From positions 1-64,000 of the forward strand of contig JAGRPI010000013.1 in the NCBI GenBank assembly GCA_019449635.1: a DNA stretch of 64,000 nucleotides. The letters are read 5' to 3'. Position numbers and translations under genes: made by a program. The DNA is from Candidatus Ferrigenium bremense (GTDB lineage Bacteria; Pseudomonadota; Gammaproteobacteria; Burkholderiales; Gallionellaceae). Below, one piece after another: positions 8,851 to 17,796 of this stretch. The first letter of the stretch is position 1; each line of letters begins with the position of its first letter. Under the pieces are notes generated by a model. The model was given only the letters and a program-made list of their open reading frames with translations, was not told the origin of the DNA and ran no database searches.

Positions 8851-9798
8851 CTAGCGTAGCGACACGCTACCCTGCGCCGAGAAGCCGATCGCGCTCGCCA
8901 CGCCCGCGCCGAAGCGTTTCGCCAGGCGGTCCGCGAAGTTTTCCTTCATCGTGAAGTCCACGATCTTCTCCGCCTTGATGACGTCGCGCGCCACCGATTC
9001 CACGCTGCCGTAGCCATCCGCCAGCCCCAGCTCCACGCCGCGCTGCCCGTTCCACACCAGGCCGCTGAAGGTGTCCGGCGTTTCCTTGAGGCGCTTGCCG
9101 CGCCCCTGCTTCACCACGTCGATGAACTGCTGGTGGATTTCTGCGATCATCTGTTTGGCGTATTCCTGTTGCGCCGGGTCGGCTGCCGAGAACGGGTCGA
9201 GGAAGCCCTTGTTCTTTCCGGCGGTGATCAGGCGGCGCTCCACGCCAAGCTTCTCCATCGTGCCGGTAAAACCGAAACCGTCCATCAGCACGCCGACCGA
9301 GCCGATCAGGCTGGCCTTGTCCACAAAGATCTTGTCCGCCGCCACCGCCACGTAATAGCCGCCGGAAGCGCAAATGTCCTCGACCACCACATACAGCGGA
9401 ATGGCCGGATGCTTGGCGCGCAGACGGCGGATCTCGTCGTTGATCTGCCCGGCCTGCACCGGGCTGCCGCCGGGGCTGTTGATGCGCAGGATCACGCCCT
9501 GCGTGTCCTTGTCCTTGAATGCATCCTGCAGGCTGGGGATCAGGTTGTCGGCGCTTGCCGCGCTATCCGGCGCGATCACGCCCTGCATGTCCACCAGCGC
9601 GGTATGCTTGCCGGTGCTCAGCGCCTGCTCGGACTTGCCCACCCAGCCCATCACCAGGAACAGGATGATGAACAGATAGCCGAAGGTCAGCGTCTTGAAA
9701 AAGATGCCCCAGTGACGCGCGCGGCGCTGCTCCTGAACGGCCGACATCGCCAGCTTCTCCAGCACGCCGCGTTCCCAGTTGTTGTTTTGATCAGACAT
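8851..9798 (-). CDS. sppA: S49 family signal peptide peptidase (short SppA)
   Basis: A 315-residue membrane-anchored serine protease. A single N-terminal transmembrane helix (about 31-53) follows a charged cytoplasmic stretch. The catalytic domain has RINSPGGSPV, EDICASGGYYVAVAAD with nucleophile Ser145, GSVGVLMD, and a conserved Lys at 195-197 (GKNKGFLDPFS) as general base. The length matches the short, single-domain SppA of betaproteobacteria rather than the 600-residue E. coli enzyme. It degrades leftover signal peptides in the inner membrane. AAGGAATCACG precedes the ATG at 9798. The HAD phosphatase ends 22 bases upstream on the same strand, so the two are probably cotranscribed. Confidence 0.92.
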   Translation of the reverse strand: MSDQNNNWERGVLEKLAMSAVQEQRRARHWGIFFKTLTFGYLFIILFLVMGWVGKSEQALSTGKHTALVDMQGVIAPDSAASADNLIPSLQDAFKDKDTQGVILRINSPGGSPVQAGQINDEIRRLRAKHPAIPLYVVVEDICASGGYYVAVAADKIFVDKASLIGSVGVLMDGFGFTGTMEKLGVERRLITAGKNKGFLDPFSAADPAQQEYAKQMIAEIHQQFIDVVKQGRGKRLKETPDTFSGLVWNGQRGVELGLADGYGSVESVARDVIKAEKIVDFTMKENFADRLAKRFGAGVASAIGFSAQGSVSLR

Positions 9799-9820
9799 CG
9801 TGATTCCTTGTAAAAATCTA

Positions 9821-10477
9821 TCAAGCGTTGGCTCTCAGCCACGCGCGCAATTCCGTAAAATCTTTCACCAGCGCCAGCGGATTCAATTCCTGCAACTGCT
9901 CCGGCGGATGCGCGCCGTATCCCACCGCCACCACATCCACCTTGGCATTCTGCGCCAGCAACACATCGTGCGTGGTATCGCCGACCATCAGGGTGCGCTC
10001 TGAGCTGACCGCCAATTCGTCCATCAGTTCAAACAGCATGGCCGGATTCGGTTTGGAAAAAGTCTGTTCAGCCGTGCGCGTGGCGTGAAAATATTGTTTC
10101 AAACCGGTGCTGGCCAGCGCGCGTTCCAACCCAGCGCGGTTCTTGCCGGTCGCCACGCCCAGCCAATAGCCCGTGCCATGCAATTCCGCCAGCGTCTCGC
10201 GCGCACCTTCGAACAACGGGATCGCCTGATCCTGCGCCAGGAAATGATGGCGGTAACGCGCCACCAGCGGCTCATACATGGACTCCGGTGCGTCCGGCAC
10301 CGCATGGCGCAATGCCTGGCTCAGGCCCAGGCCGATCACGTGGCGTGCGGCCTCATCATCGGGAACCGTCAACCCCAGGTCGCGGCATGCCGCCTGGATC
10401 GAGCCGGCGATCACCGCAGTCGAATCCATCACTGTGCCGTCCCAATCGAACACGATCAAATCATAACGCTTTGCCAT
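9821..10477 (-). CDS. HAD-family (subfamily IA) hydrolase, phosphoglycolate phosphatase-like
   Basis: A 218-residue HAD phosphatase starting MAKRYDLIVFDWDGTVMDS (motif I, nucleophile Asp of FDWDGT). Motif II is GVATGKNRAGLE, the lysine is in FSKPNP, and motif III is MVGDTTHDVLLAQNA. A helical cap lies between motifs I and II, as in subfamily IA. The open frame extends upstream over rlmM, but motif I fixes the start at 10477. It is divergent from rlmM with 60 bases between the starts and upstream of sppA on the same strand. This phosphatase beside rluC and sppA is common in betaproteobacteria. The substrate cannot be told from sequence: phosphoglycolate or another small phosphate ester. Confidence 0.88.
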   Translation of the reverse strand: MAKRYDLIVFDWDGTVMDSTAVIAGSIQAACRDLGLTVPDDEAARHVIGLGLSQALRHAVPDAPESMYEPLVARYRHHFLAQDQAIPLFEGARETLAELHGTGYWLGVATGKNRAGLERALASTGLKQYFHATRTAEQTFSKPNPAMLFELMDELAVSSERTLMVGDTTHDVLLAQNAKVDVVAVGYGAHPPEQLQELNPLALVKDFTELRAWLRANA

Positions 10478-10537
10478 ATCCGCTGCGCCAAAAAAAGAGG
10501 CGCGGATATTAACATCACCTGTGCCACAATGCGCGCC

Positions 10538-11701
10538 ATGCAAAATCCCCCGCTTACATATTGGCTGCTGTATTGCCGCCCCGGCTTCGAGCAGGATTGC
10601 GCGCAGGAAGCCCTGCGCCAGGCGCGCCAGCAGCGCCCTGTCCTTGCGGAACAACCCGCCATCATTGCCGACAGCGGCTACGTCGTCGTCGCACTGAACG
10701 GGCAGCGATTGAACTATCGCGAACTGATTTTCGCGCGCCAGATGATCCGGCTGCACCACACCATCGAATCCCTACCGGAGCGCGACCGCCTCACGCCGAT
10801 CCTCACCGCTGTCGCCGCGCTGCCCGGCAGCTTCGGCATGCTGTGGCTGGAAGTGCCGGACACCAACGACGGCAAGACCTTGTCCGCTTTCACGCGCCGT
10901 TTCCAGCCGCTGCTGGAAGCGTCACTTCGAGAGCAAGGCAAATTACATGACGGATCCAAAAATACCGTTCGTCCTGAGCCTGTCGAAGGACATGATGAAG
11001 CAGATGTCAGCATAAAAAAGGCTTCGACAGGCTCAGCCCGAACGGAAAATTTATCACGTCTGCATATCTTCTTCGCTGGTAACTTCGCTGGCAAATCCAC
11101 CGCGCTGATCGGCACCAGCGACCCGCACAACAGCGCGCCGTGGCTCATGGGCATCCTGCGCCAGTCCATGCCCGCCGAAGCGCCGAGCCGCTCCACGCTG
11201 AAGCTGGCCGAGGCCATCGAGGTGTTCATGGAGCGCAGCGAGCAGTCGCGCCTGCTGCGGCAAGGCATGACCGCCGTTGATCTCGGCGCGGCGCCCGGCG
11301 GCTGGACCTGGCAACTGGTCAGGCGCGGCATCCGTGTGACGGCGGTGGACAACGGGCCGATGAAAGGCGTGCTGGCGAACCATCCGCTGGTGCAGCATCT
11401 CAGGCAGGACGGTTTTAAATACACGCCGCGCAAGGCGGTGGACTGGCTGGTGTGCGACATGGTGGAAAAACCGTCCAAGGTCGCCGCGCTGATCGGCGCA
11501 TGGTTCGCGGCAGGACTGGCCCGGCACGCGATCTTCAATCTGAAACTGCCGATGAAGCAGCGCCTCGTCGCGCTGGACGGTGCGCTGAACGGCATCCGCG
11601 CGCGGCTCGATGAAGAAGGCATGAATTACAGGATGCTCGCGAAGCAGCTCTACCACGACCGCGAAGAAGTCACGGTGTTTTTGACGCGCACCAAAAACTA
11701 A
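10538..11701 (+). CDS. rlmM: 23S rRNA 2'-O-ribose C2498 methyltransferase RlmM
   Basis: A 387-residue protein matching RlmM: an N-terminal THUMP-like region (YWLLYCRPGFEQDCAQEAL), then a Rossmann methyltransferase with VDLGAAPGGWTWQLVRRG (SAM loop), TAVDNGPM, WLVCDMVEKP and NLKLPMKQR, giving the K-D-K-E type catalytic set. It modifies C2498 in the peptidyl transferase region. Start candidates are the ATGs at 10529 and 10538 with no clear Shine-Dalgarno; 10538 was taken. A family B palindromic repeat (10966-11045) is inserted in frame between the N-terminal region and the catalytic domain, making the protein about 20-30 residues longer than the usual ~360. Confidence 0.92.
   Translation: MQNPPLTYWLLYCRPGFEQDCAQEALRQARQQRPVLAEQPAIIADSGYVVVALNGQRLNYRELIFARQMIRLHHTIESLPERDRLTPILTAVAALPGSFGMLWLEVPDTNDGKTLSAFTRRFQPLLEASLREQGKLHDGSKNTVRPEPVEGHDEADVSIKKASTGSARTENLSRLHIFFAGNFAGKSTALIGTSDPHNSAPWLMGILRQSMPAEAPSRSTLKLAEAIEVFMERSEQSRLLRQGMTAVDLGAAPGGWTWQLVRRGIRVTAVDNGPMKGVLANHPLVQHLRQDGFKYTPRKAVDWLVCDMVEKPSKVAALIGAWFAAGLARHAIFNLKLPMKQRLVALDGALNGIRARLDEEGMNYRMLAKQLYHDREEVTVFLTRTKN
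10966..11045. repeat. family B repeat inserted in frame in rlmM
   Basis: CCGTTCGTCCTGAGCCTGTC...GAAGGAC paired with GGCTTCGACAGGCTCAGCCCGAACGG, an inverted repeat with a ~30-base loop, translated as VRPEPVEGHDEA...KASTGSARTEN without a stop. Confidence 0.9.
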
Positions 11702-11733
11702 TGGGCCGCAAGGCAATTCAGGGTTCGTCACTC

Positions 11734-11828
11734 CCGCCCTTCGACAGGCTCTGGATAAACTGGCCTTCGGCCAGGCGGGAGTCCAGATAAATCGATAAAC
11801 TGGATGCCCGCCTGCGCGGGCATGACAA
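11734..11828. repeat. composite family B / family G repeat between rlmM and rhlE
   Basis: CCCTTCGACAGGCTCTGGATAAACTGGCCTTCGGCCAGG, then GATGCCCGCCTGCGCGGGCATGAC. It lies between the convergent rlmM and rhlE genes; each hairpin could end transcription, but T-runs are poor. Confidence 0.7.
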
Positions 11829-11844
11829 CTTATTCGACGTTTCC

Positions 11845-13206
11845 TTAACTTGCGCGGCGCACCAGCAATGCCGCGATTTCCTTTTTCGGCTTGTCGGCAA
11901 GACGCTCCGGCTGGCTGTTATTAGGGATGGCGCTGACAGAGGGTTCGTAGGGTTTGTCGAACCACTGATCATGGCTCGGCTTTTTCGGTGCGGCAGGCCG
12001 CGGTGCATGGCTGCGTTCATGATGCTCGCCGCGCGGCGCTCTCGGTGATCTCGCCGCCTGATGCGGCACGGCCGCATTTTCCTTCTGGATCTCGTGCTTG
12101 ATCAGCTTCTCGATCTCCTTCAGGTGTTTCTCTTCTTCCGGCGATACCAGTGAAATAGCGGCGCCGGAAGCGCCGGCACGGCCGGTGCGGCCGATGCGGT
12201 GGACGTAATCTTCCGGGGCGCTTGGTATCTCGTAGTTGATGACCATGGGTAACTGGTCGATATCCAGGCCGCGGGCGGCCACGTCGGTCCCGATCAGGAC
12301 GGTGACTCTACCCTGCTTGAAGGCATCCAGCGCCTGGATGCGTTCCAGCTGGCTCTTATCGCCATGGATGGCATCGGCGGCAAAACCGTCGCGCTGCAAT
12401 TGCCTGGCAAGGCGGCTGGCGGTGATCTTGGTCTTGGTGAAAACCAGCACCTGAGTCGCGTCGCTGCCGCGCAACAGTTGTGCGAGCACAGCATGCTTGT
12501 CCGCCTGGCCGACCAGATAGACTTTTTGCGTGACGTTTTCGGCGGTGGCGTTGCTGCGCGCGACCTCGATGAGCTTCGGGTCGATCAGGAAATCCGCCGA
12601 TAATTTTTTGATCTCGTTCGAGAACGTCGCCGAGAACATCAGGCTCTGCCGCTGTTTGGGCAGCAAGGCCAGGATGCGCTTCAGATCCGGCATGAAGCCC
12701 ATATCCAGCATGCGGTCCGCTTCATCCAGCACCAGCATCTGCACCTGATTCAACAGCACCGATTTCTGCTCGACGTGATCCAGCAAGCGGCCCGGGGTGG
12801 CGACCAGTATCTCCACGCCGGCTCTCAGTTGCGGCGCCTGCGTCTTGATATCGACCCCGCCGAACACCACCAGCGAACGCAGGCGGCTGTACTTTGCATA
12901 AGCCTTCACATTCTCTTCCACTTGGATCGCCAGTTCCCGGGTCGGCACCAATACCAGCGCCCGCACCGGATGACGCGCAGGCGAAGCGCTGGTGCTGGCG
13001 AACGGCAGCAGTTTTTGCAGGATGGGCAATGCAAAGGCCGCTGTTTTGCCGGTGCCCGTTTGCGCGCCTGCCATCAGATCGCGGCCTTCCAGCACGATCG
13101 GGATGGCTTGTGCCTGAACAGGTGTGGGAGTGATGTAACCGGACTCGGTCAGCGCCTTGAGGATCTCAGGGGCCAGATTCAGATCTGCGAAACTAACAGT
13201 GCTCAA
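11845..13206 (-). CDS. rhlE: DEAD-box RNA helicase, RhlE type (copy 1)
   Basis: A 453-residue DEAD-box protein. The Q motif region (SFADLNLAPEILKAL...TPVQAQAIP) starts the protein, Walker A is AQTGTGKT (48-55), then [19 protein letters not shown], the SAT motif (MFSATF) and [11 protein letters not shown] basic, disordered tail rich in P, R and H follows, ending in LVRRAS. RhlE proteins remodel ribosome-assembly and decay intermediates. The start is TTG at 13206: an in-frame TGA lies five codons upstream, AGAAGAGA is at ribosome-site distance, and the next in-frame Met lies after the Q motif. A second RhlE is encoded at 22457-23917. Confidence 0.93.
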   Translation of the reverse strand: MSTVSFADLNLAPEILKALTESGYITPTPVQAQAIPIVLEGRDLMAGAQTGTGKTAAFALPILQKLLPFASTSASPARHPVRALVLVPTRELAIQVEENVKAYAKYSRLRSLVVFGGVDIKTQAPQLRAGVEILVATPGRLLDHVEQKSVLLNQVQMLVLDEADRMLDMGFMPDLKRILALLPKQRQSLMFSATFSNEIKKLSADFLIDPKLIEVARSNATAENVTQKVYLVGQADKHAVLAQLLRGSDATQVLVFTKTKITASRLARQLQRDGFAADAIHGDKSQLERIQALDAFKQGRVTVLIGTDVAARGLDIDQLPMVINYEIPSAPEDYVHRIGRTGRAGASGAAISLVSPEEEKHLKEIEKLIKHEIQKENAAVPHQAARSPRAPRGEHHERSHAPRPAAPKKPSHDQWFDKPYEPSVSAIPNNSQPERLADKPKKEIAALLVRRAS

Positions 13207-13313
13207 TATCTCTTCTCTTCACAATAATCGGGGACAGCTCCCCCAGCTCGAACCGGAGCATTATACCCCACTGCCTGAAACACGAATGCGTACCTTTGAC
13301 CCCATGATTTCCG

Positions 13314-14270
13314 TCATTGCGGTGAAGGAACGCCGGCATCCAGCCGCACGATGAACTTTTCCAATTCCTGCGGCAGCGGAGCGGTCAACTGCAGCGGCTC
13401 GCCGGTCAGCGGGTGATTGAACGAGATCGAGTGGGCATGCAGGAACATGCGCTTCAGCCCCTGCTTCATCAATTCCTTGTTGCGCGCGAAGTCTCCGTAT
13501 TTGTCGTCCCCGGCGATCGGAAAGCCGAGGTGCGCGAGATGCACGCGGATCTGGTGGGTGCGGCCGGTCTTGAGCTGCGCTTCCAGCAAGGCATAACCCG
13601 GCCAGCTTTTTTGCATGGTGAAGATGGTGTGCGAGACCTGCCCGTCTTCCCTGACCATCACGCGCTTCTCGCCCTGCGGCGTATCGAATTTGTGCAATGG
13701 CAACTTGACGTGCTGCCTGGCGTTCTTCCATTGCCCCAGCACCAGCGCGAAATAGCGCTTGTCGCTGTTGCCTTCGCGCATGATCTCGTGCAGCGCGGTG
13801 AGTGCGGAACGCTTTTTCGCCAGCAGCAGCACGCCGGAGGTTTCGCGGTCGAGGCGGTGCACCAGCTCCAGGAACTTGGCTTGCGGGCGCGCGCGGCGCA
13901 TTTGTTCGATGACCCCGAAGCTCACCCCGCTGCCGCCGTGCACCGCCACCCCGGAAGGCTTGTTCACCGCCAGCAGCGCGTCGTCCTCGTAAATGATCGG
14001 GAATTCCACCGCCGGGATGCGCACCTCTTCGATCTCATGCTTTTCCGCCACGCGGATCGGCGGGATGCGCAGCAAGTCACCCAGTTGCAGCCGATAGGTC
14101 TGGTCGACGCGTTTCTTGTTGACCCGCACTTCCCCGCCGCGCAGGATGCGGTAGACATGGCTTTTGGGCACGCCTTTCAGAAGCCGGAGCAGGAAATTAT
14201 CGATGCGCTGAGCCTCGCCGCTTTCGTCTATCGTAAGAAAAGCGACAGAATCTTTGCTTAAACCATTCAT
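13314..14270 (-). CDS. rluC: 23S rRNA pseudouridine synthase RluC
   Basis: A 318-residue RluA-family pseudouridine synthase. Residues 20-85 are an S4 RNA-binding domain (RIDNFLLRLLKGVPKSHVYRI), followed by the catalytic domain with LVHRLDRETSGVLLLAK (catalytic Asp141), KTGRTHQIRVHLAHLG and GDDKYGD. RluC modifies U955, U2504 and U2580 of 23S rRNA. It is divergent from rne with a 483-base gap, the conserved rluC/rne arrangement of proteobacteria. The ATG at 14270 has only a weak GAAG upstream. Confidence 0.94.
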   Translation of the reverse strand: MNGLSKDSVAFLTIDESGEAQRIDNFLLRLLKGVPKSHVYRILRGGEVRVNKKRVDQTYRLQLGDLLRIPPIRVAEKHEIEEVRIPAVEFPIIYEDDALLAVNKPSGVAVHGGSGVSFGVIEQMRRARPQAKFLELVHRLDRETSGVLLLAKKRSALTALHEIMREGNSDKRYFALVLGQWKNARQHVKLPLHKFDTPQGEKRVMVREDGQVSHTIFTMQKSWPGYALLEAQLKTGRTHQIRVHLAHLGFPIAGDDKYGDFARNKELMKQGLKRMFLHAHSISFNHPLTGEPLQLTAPLPQELEKFIVRLDAGVPSPQ

Positions 14271-14753
14271 TTTGCTTATACTTCGCTACTCGCGCGTTTT
14301 GGAATTGGGTAAGTTTGGGAGGTAGTTTTATTCCCACGCCAATAAAAACTGGCCGCCAAGAGGAATTTTTGGCGCAAGCGACGGCGCAATGCGCCGCCAC
14401 CCTTCCAGCCGCAGCCCGGTTAATATCGCTCACCGGAACCAGCAGCGATAGTAATTGATTTATGCGCTCAAAGCACCTGTGGATTTTCGTGATGCAGCCG
14501 TGGCTGCATCACCACAAGGAACTTTTGCAACAGCCGGCGAAATGGATGCAGTGCGACACCGCAATACCCCCCGCAACCGCTGATGCAGATATTCCAAAGA
14601 ACGATTTTTCGGACAAGCTACTGAATAGAGAACTGATTTGACCAACCGTTTGCACAACCGATATCTTTGCACGATTGCTCAATTTTTGCTCATCTGGCAC
14701 GCCTGATCGCGTGTAGCTTGGTCTCGCCCGTGTCAGAGCGCGGGAGGCAATAA
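14271..14753 (+). promoter_or_regulatory. rluC/rne intergenic region with probable long rne 5' leader
   Basis: 483 bases without a convincing gene. 14489-14512 is a perfect 11-bp stem (GTGATGCAGCC/GGCTGCATCAC) with a two-base loop. The last bases before rne, GCGCGGGAGGCAATAA, hold a strong ribosome site. In E. coli the rne 5' UTR is about 360 nt long and its stem-loops allow RNase E to limit its own synthesis; a similar role here is inferred from position and structure only. Promoters for both divergent genes must lie here, but no consensus pair is clear. Confidence 0.5.
14489..14512. promoter_or_regulatory. perfect 11-bp hairpin upstream of rne
   Basis: GTGATGCAGCC and its exact complement separated by GT, with no T-run after it on the plus strand, so it is unlikely to be an intrinsic terminator. 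It lies 240 bases before the rne start and may be a stem-loop of the rne leader. Confidence 0.5.
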
Positions 14754-17282
14754 ATGAAACGCATGCTATTCAATGCGACGCAACCGGAAGAACTCCGCGT
14801 CGCCATTGTTGACGGTCAGAAACTCATCGACCTCGACATTGAAACCGCCGGCAAGGAACAACGCAAGAGCAACATCTACAAGGCCGTCATCACCCGCCTC
14901 GAACCCAGCCTCGAAGCCTGCTTCGTCGAATACGGCGGCAACCGGCACGGCTTTCTGCCATTCAAGGAAGTAGCCCCGCAGTTTTACCAACCCGGCAGCG
15001 GCAACCGCCCCTCGATCAAGGAAGCCTTGCGCGAAGGCCAGGAGCTGCTGGTACAGGTGGAAAAGGACGAGCGCGGCAACAAGGGCGCGGCGCTGACCAC
15101 TTACATCAGCCTGGCCGGCCGCTATATCGTGCTGATGCCGAACAACCCGAGCGGCGGCGGCGTATCGCGCCGCATCGAGGGCGAAGAACGCGACGAGCTG
15201 CGCGAAGTGCTGGCGCATGTCGAAGTACCGCAAGGCATGAGCATCATCGCGCGCACCGCCGGCATCGGGCGCAACGAGGAAGAATTGCAATGGGACCTGG
15301 ACTACCTCAAGCAACTGTGGGATGCGATTGAGGATGCGGCAAAAGCCGAAAAGGCCCCGTCACTGATCTATCTGGAAAGCAGCCTGGTGGTGCGTGCCAT
15401 CCGCGACTACTTCAACCCGGAAATCGGCGAGATCCTGATCGACACAGAGGATGTCTACCAGCAAGCCCTGGCGTTCATGAGCACGGTCATGCCGAGCAAC
15501 GTGGGCCGCATCAAGCGCTATGTGGACGATGTACCTCTGTTCTCGCGCTTCCAGATCGAGCACCAGATCGAATCCGCCCATGCGCGCGAAGTGCGCCTGC
15601 CGTCCGGCGGCGCCATCGTGATCGACCATACCGAGGCGCTGACCGCGATCGACATCAATTCGGCGCGCGCCACCAAAGGCTCCGACATCGAGGCCACCGC
15701 ATTCAACACCAACCTCGAAGCGGCGGAAGAGATCGCCCGCCAATTGCGCCTGCGCGACCTGGGCGGACTGATCGTGATCGACTTCATCGACATGGAAAGC
15801 AGCCGCAACCAGCGCGACGTGGAGAACCGTCTGCGCGACTCGCTGCACTACGACCGCGCCCGCGTGCAGACCGCCAAGATCTCGCGCTTCGGCCTGCTGG
15901 AGTTGTCGCGCCAGCGTCTGGCGCCCAGCCTGGGCGAGAGCAACTACATCGCCTGCCCGCGTTGCAGCGGCATCGGCCATATCCGCGGCACCGAGTCTTC
16001 CGCGCTGCACATCCTGCGCATCATCCAGGAAGAGTCGATGAAGGAGAGCAGCGCGGCGATCCACGTGCAAGTGCCGGTGGATGTCGCCACCTTCCTGCTG
16101 AATGAAAAACGCGCCGATATCCATCGCATCGAATCGCGCCTGAAAGTGGCGATCACGCTGATCCCGAATCCGCATCTGGAAACGCCGAACTACAGCATCA
16201 GCCGCCTGCGCCAGGACGACCTGACCAGCGATATGCTGCAGGCCAGCTACAAGCTGGTGGAAAAACCGGTTGAAGAAAAACCGCTGACCGCCGCGCAGGA
16301 GCAGCAGAAAGCCATGCGCGCACAAGCCGTGGTGCAGGGCATCACGCCGGCGCAACCAGCCCCGATGAAGAAGGTTGAGGAGGCCAAGCCTTCGATCCTC
16401 GGCAAACTGTTTGGCTGGATCAAGACGCTGGGAACGGAAGAACAGCCCAAGGCCAAACCGGCGGCGAGCAAGCCCCGCGGCAACCTGCCTCGCGAACGTG
16501 GCGAACGGAGCGAAGGTGGCAAGCGCCGTGAGCGCGGCGAACGCGGAGAGCGTGCCGAACGAAGCGAAAGCAGCCGCCGCGAACGCGGCGAGAAGCCGGC
16601 CGAAGCCGCAGCAAAACCCCAAGAGCCGCGCCAGCAGGGTGAGCGCGAACCGCGTCCACAAGGTGAGCAGCGCCCGCCCCGTCCGCCGCGCCCGCCTCGC
16701 GCTGCGCCAACACCGCGATCCGAGGAGAAACCCGCGCTGGAAACCCAGCTTGACGCACCTGCCGTCGAACCAGCCGAGGAAGGCAGCGCACGCGAAGGCG
16801 CACGACGTCGCGGTCGCCGTGGCGGTCGCCGCGAGCGCGAACGCCGCGAGAATGCCGTGCAGGGCGGCGAAATGCCGGCTGTCACGGGCGAGACTGTTGC
16901 CGCGGAACCAGCAGCTGCTCCCGCAGCCGTTGCGCCGGCCGGTACAGCCCCGGCAAAACTTAAACCTTCCGAGTATGTAGCCTATCCGGAAGGCTGGACA
17001 CCGCCCGCAACGCCGAGCGAATACGTCGCCATGCCAACGACCACCGCCACGCAACCGGCTGTGGCGGCAGCGGTGGCGAATGAAATCGCCGCTCCCATAG
17101 CGGCAAGCGGCGGCGAAGGCCTGATCCAGATCGAAACCGACCCGGGCAAGCTGCAGGCCATTGCGAACATTCCTGCTGGTTACACGAATGAGCCCGTAAC
17201 GCGCCGCCGCACACGCCAGCGTGAAGTGTATGTGGAGAACGAACCTCTGGTGCAGGTCGAGACACAACGCCCGCAAGCGTAG
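14754..17282 (+). CDS. rne: ribonuclease E
   Basis: An 842-residue RNase E. The N-terminal catalytic half has an S1 domain (about 37-120), a 5'-sensor/RNase H-like fold, catalytic metal ligands Asp300 (TAIDINS) and Asp343 (IVIDFIDM), and the Zn-link CPRC (Cys401, Cys404) that ties the dimers together. After about residue 510 the protein becomes a disordered scaffold rich in R, E, P and A (RGERSEGGKRRERGER, then PPRPPRPPRAAP), expected to bind RNA and degradosome partners. A conserved terminal segment (LVQVETQRPQA) closes it. Start: ATG at 14754 after GGGAGG. A clear terminator follows at 17306. It initiates mRNA decay and matures rRNA and tRNA at the membrane. Confidence 0.96.
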   Translation: MKRMLFNATQPEELRVAIVDGQKLIDLDIETAGKEQRKSNIYKAVITRLEPSLEACFVEYGGNRHGFLPFKEVAPQFYQPGSGNRPSIKEALREGQELLVQVEKDERGNKGAALTTYISLAGRYIVLMPNNPSGGGVSRRIEGEERDELREVLAHVEVPQGMSIIARTAGIGRNEEELQWDLDYLKQLWDAIEDAAKAEKAPSLIYLESSLVVRAIRDYFNPEIGEILIDTEDVYQQALAFMSTVMPSNVGRIKRYVDDVPLFSRFQIEHQIESAHAREVRLPSGGAIVIDHTEALTAIDINSARATKGSDIEATAFNTNLEAAEEIARQLRLRDLGGLIVIDFIDMESSRNQRDVENRLRDSLHYDRARVQTAKISRFGLLELSRQRLAPSLGESNYIACPRCSGIGHIRGTESSALHILRIIQEESMKESSAAIHVQVPVDVATFLLNEKRADIHRIESRLKVAITLIPNPHLETPNYSISRLRQDDLTSDMLQASYKLVEKPVEEKPLTAAQEQQKAMRAQAVVQGITPAQPAPMKKVEEAKPSILGKLFGWIKTLGTEEQPKAKPAASKPRGNLPRERGERSEGGKRRERGERGERAERSESSRRERGEKPAEAAAKPQEPRQQGEREPRPQGEQRPPRPPRPPRAAPTPRSEEKPALETQLDAPAVEPAEEGSAREGARRRGRRGGRRERERRENAVQGGEMPAVTGETVAAEPAAAPAAVAPAGTAPAKLKPSEYVAYPEGWTPPATPSEYVAMPTTTATQPAVAAAVANEIAAPIAASGGEGLIQIETDPGKLQAIANIPAGYTNEPVTRRRTRQREVYVENEPLVQVETQRPQA

Positions 17283-17305
17283 TTTCAGTCAGGCAAAAAA
17301 CGAAG

Positions 17306-17334
17306 CCGCACGATGAAAATCGTGCGGTTTTTTG
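17306..17334 (+). terminator. intrinsic terminator of rne
   Basis: Stem CCGCACGA/TCGTGCGG with loop TGAAAA, followed at once by TTTTTTG; 24 bases after the rne stop. Confidence 0.93.
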
Positions 17335-17385
17335 TTGCCCGCGCCAGTCTCTTCGAAGTCCGGCACTTTCATGAGCTGCCAGGAA

Positions 17386-17787
17386 TCATTCCTTGTCGCG
17401 CAATGCGCTTAGCAGAAGCAGCACCAGCGTAGCCACCCAGAACAATAATGCCATCACCAATTGCGTCTTCATCGAATCCGACCATTCCACACTCCGGTTG
17501 GTCTGGTTTGCCGCAACTGGCGATATCTGGATCTCACTGCCATCCGGCAGCACCAGCAAGCCGATCGGGATACCGGGTCCCCCCTGGCGGAACGGCGCGG
17601 TAATGACGCAATCTTTGGATGGCTCGATCCCGAGCAGCTTCACCCGATTGCAGGTTTCTGCATCGAGGCGCAGCTCATAGATATCCAAAGTGTGCGCCAC
17701 GATGTTCCAGATAAAAAGAAAGCCAATGAACAGGCAGACGAGCGCAGCGATTATTTTCGTATCGTCATTGCTATTGCGAAGCTCCAT
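17386..17787 (-). CDS. small membrane protein of unknown function (two transmembrane helices)
   Basis: A 133-residue protein. Helix 1 is about residues 12-33 (IIAALVCLFIGFLFIWNIVAHT), helix 2 about 108-127 (LVMALLFWVATLVLLLLSAL). Between them lies a ~75-residue loop with two Cys (ETCNRV, KDCVI), probably outside the cytoplasm, where they could pair. TAGGAGG at an ideal distance precedes ATG 17787, and it includes the stop codon of the phosphatase gene upstream, so the two are translationally linked. I do not recognise the family. Confidence 0.7.
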   Translation of the reverse strand: MELRNSNDDTKIIAALVCLFIGFLFIWNIVAHTLDIYELRLDAETCNRVKLLGIEPSKDCVITAPFRQGGPGIPIGLLVLPDGSEIQISPVAANQTNRSVEWSDSMKTQLVMALLFWVATLVLLLLSALRDKE

Positions 17788-17796
17788 TTGTACCTC

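Noticed and set aside
14197-14700. Short minus-strand ORFs in the rluC/rne gap
   Set aside because: No ribosome sites; they overlap the rluC start or the hairpin and look like chance frames.
15360-17276. 638-codon open frame antisense to rne
   Set aside because: Shadow of a high-GC gene; rne is unmistakable on the other strand, and the antisense product is low-complexity with no domain.
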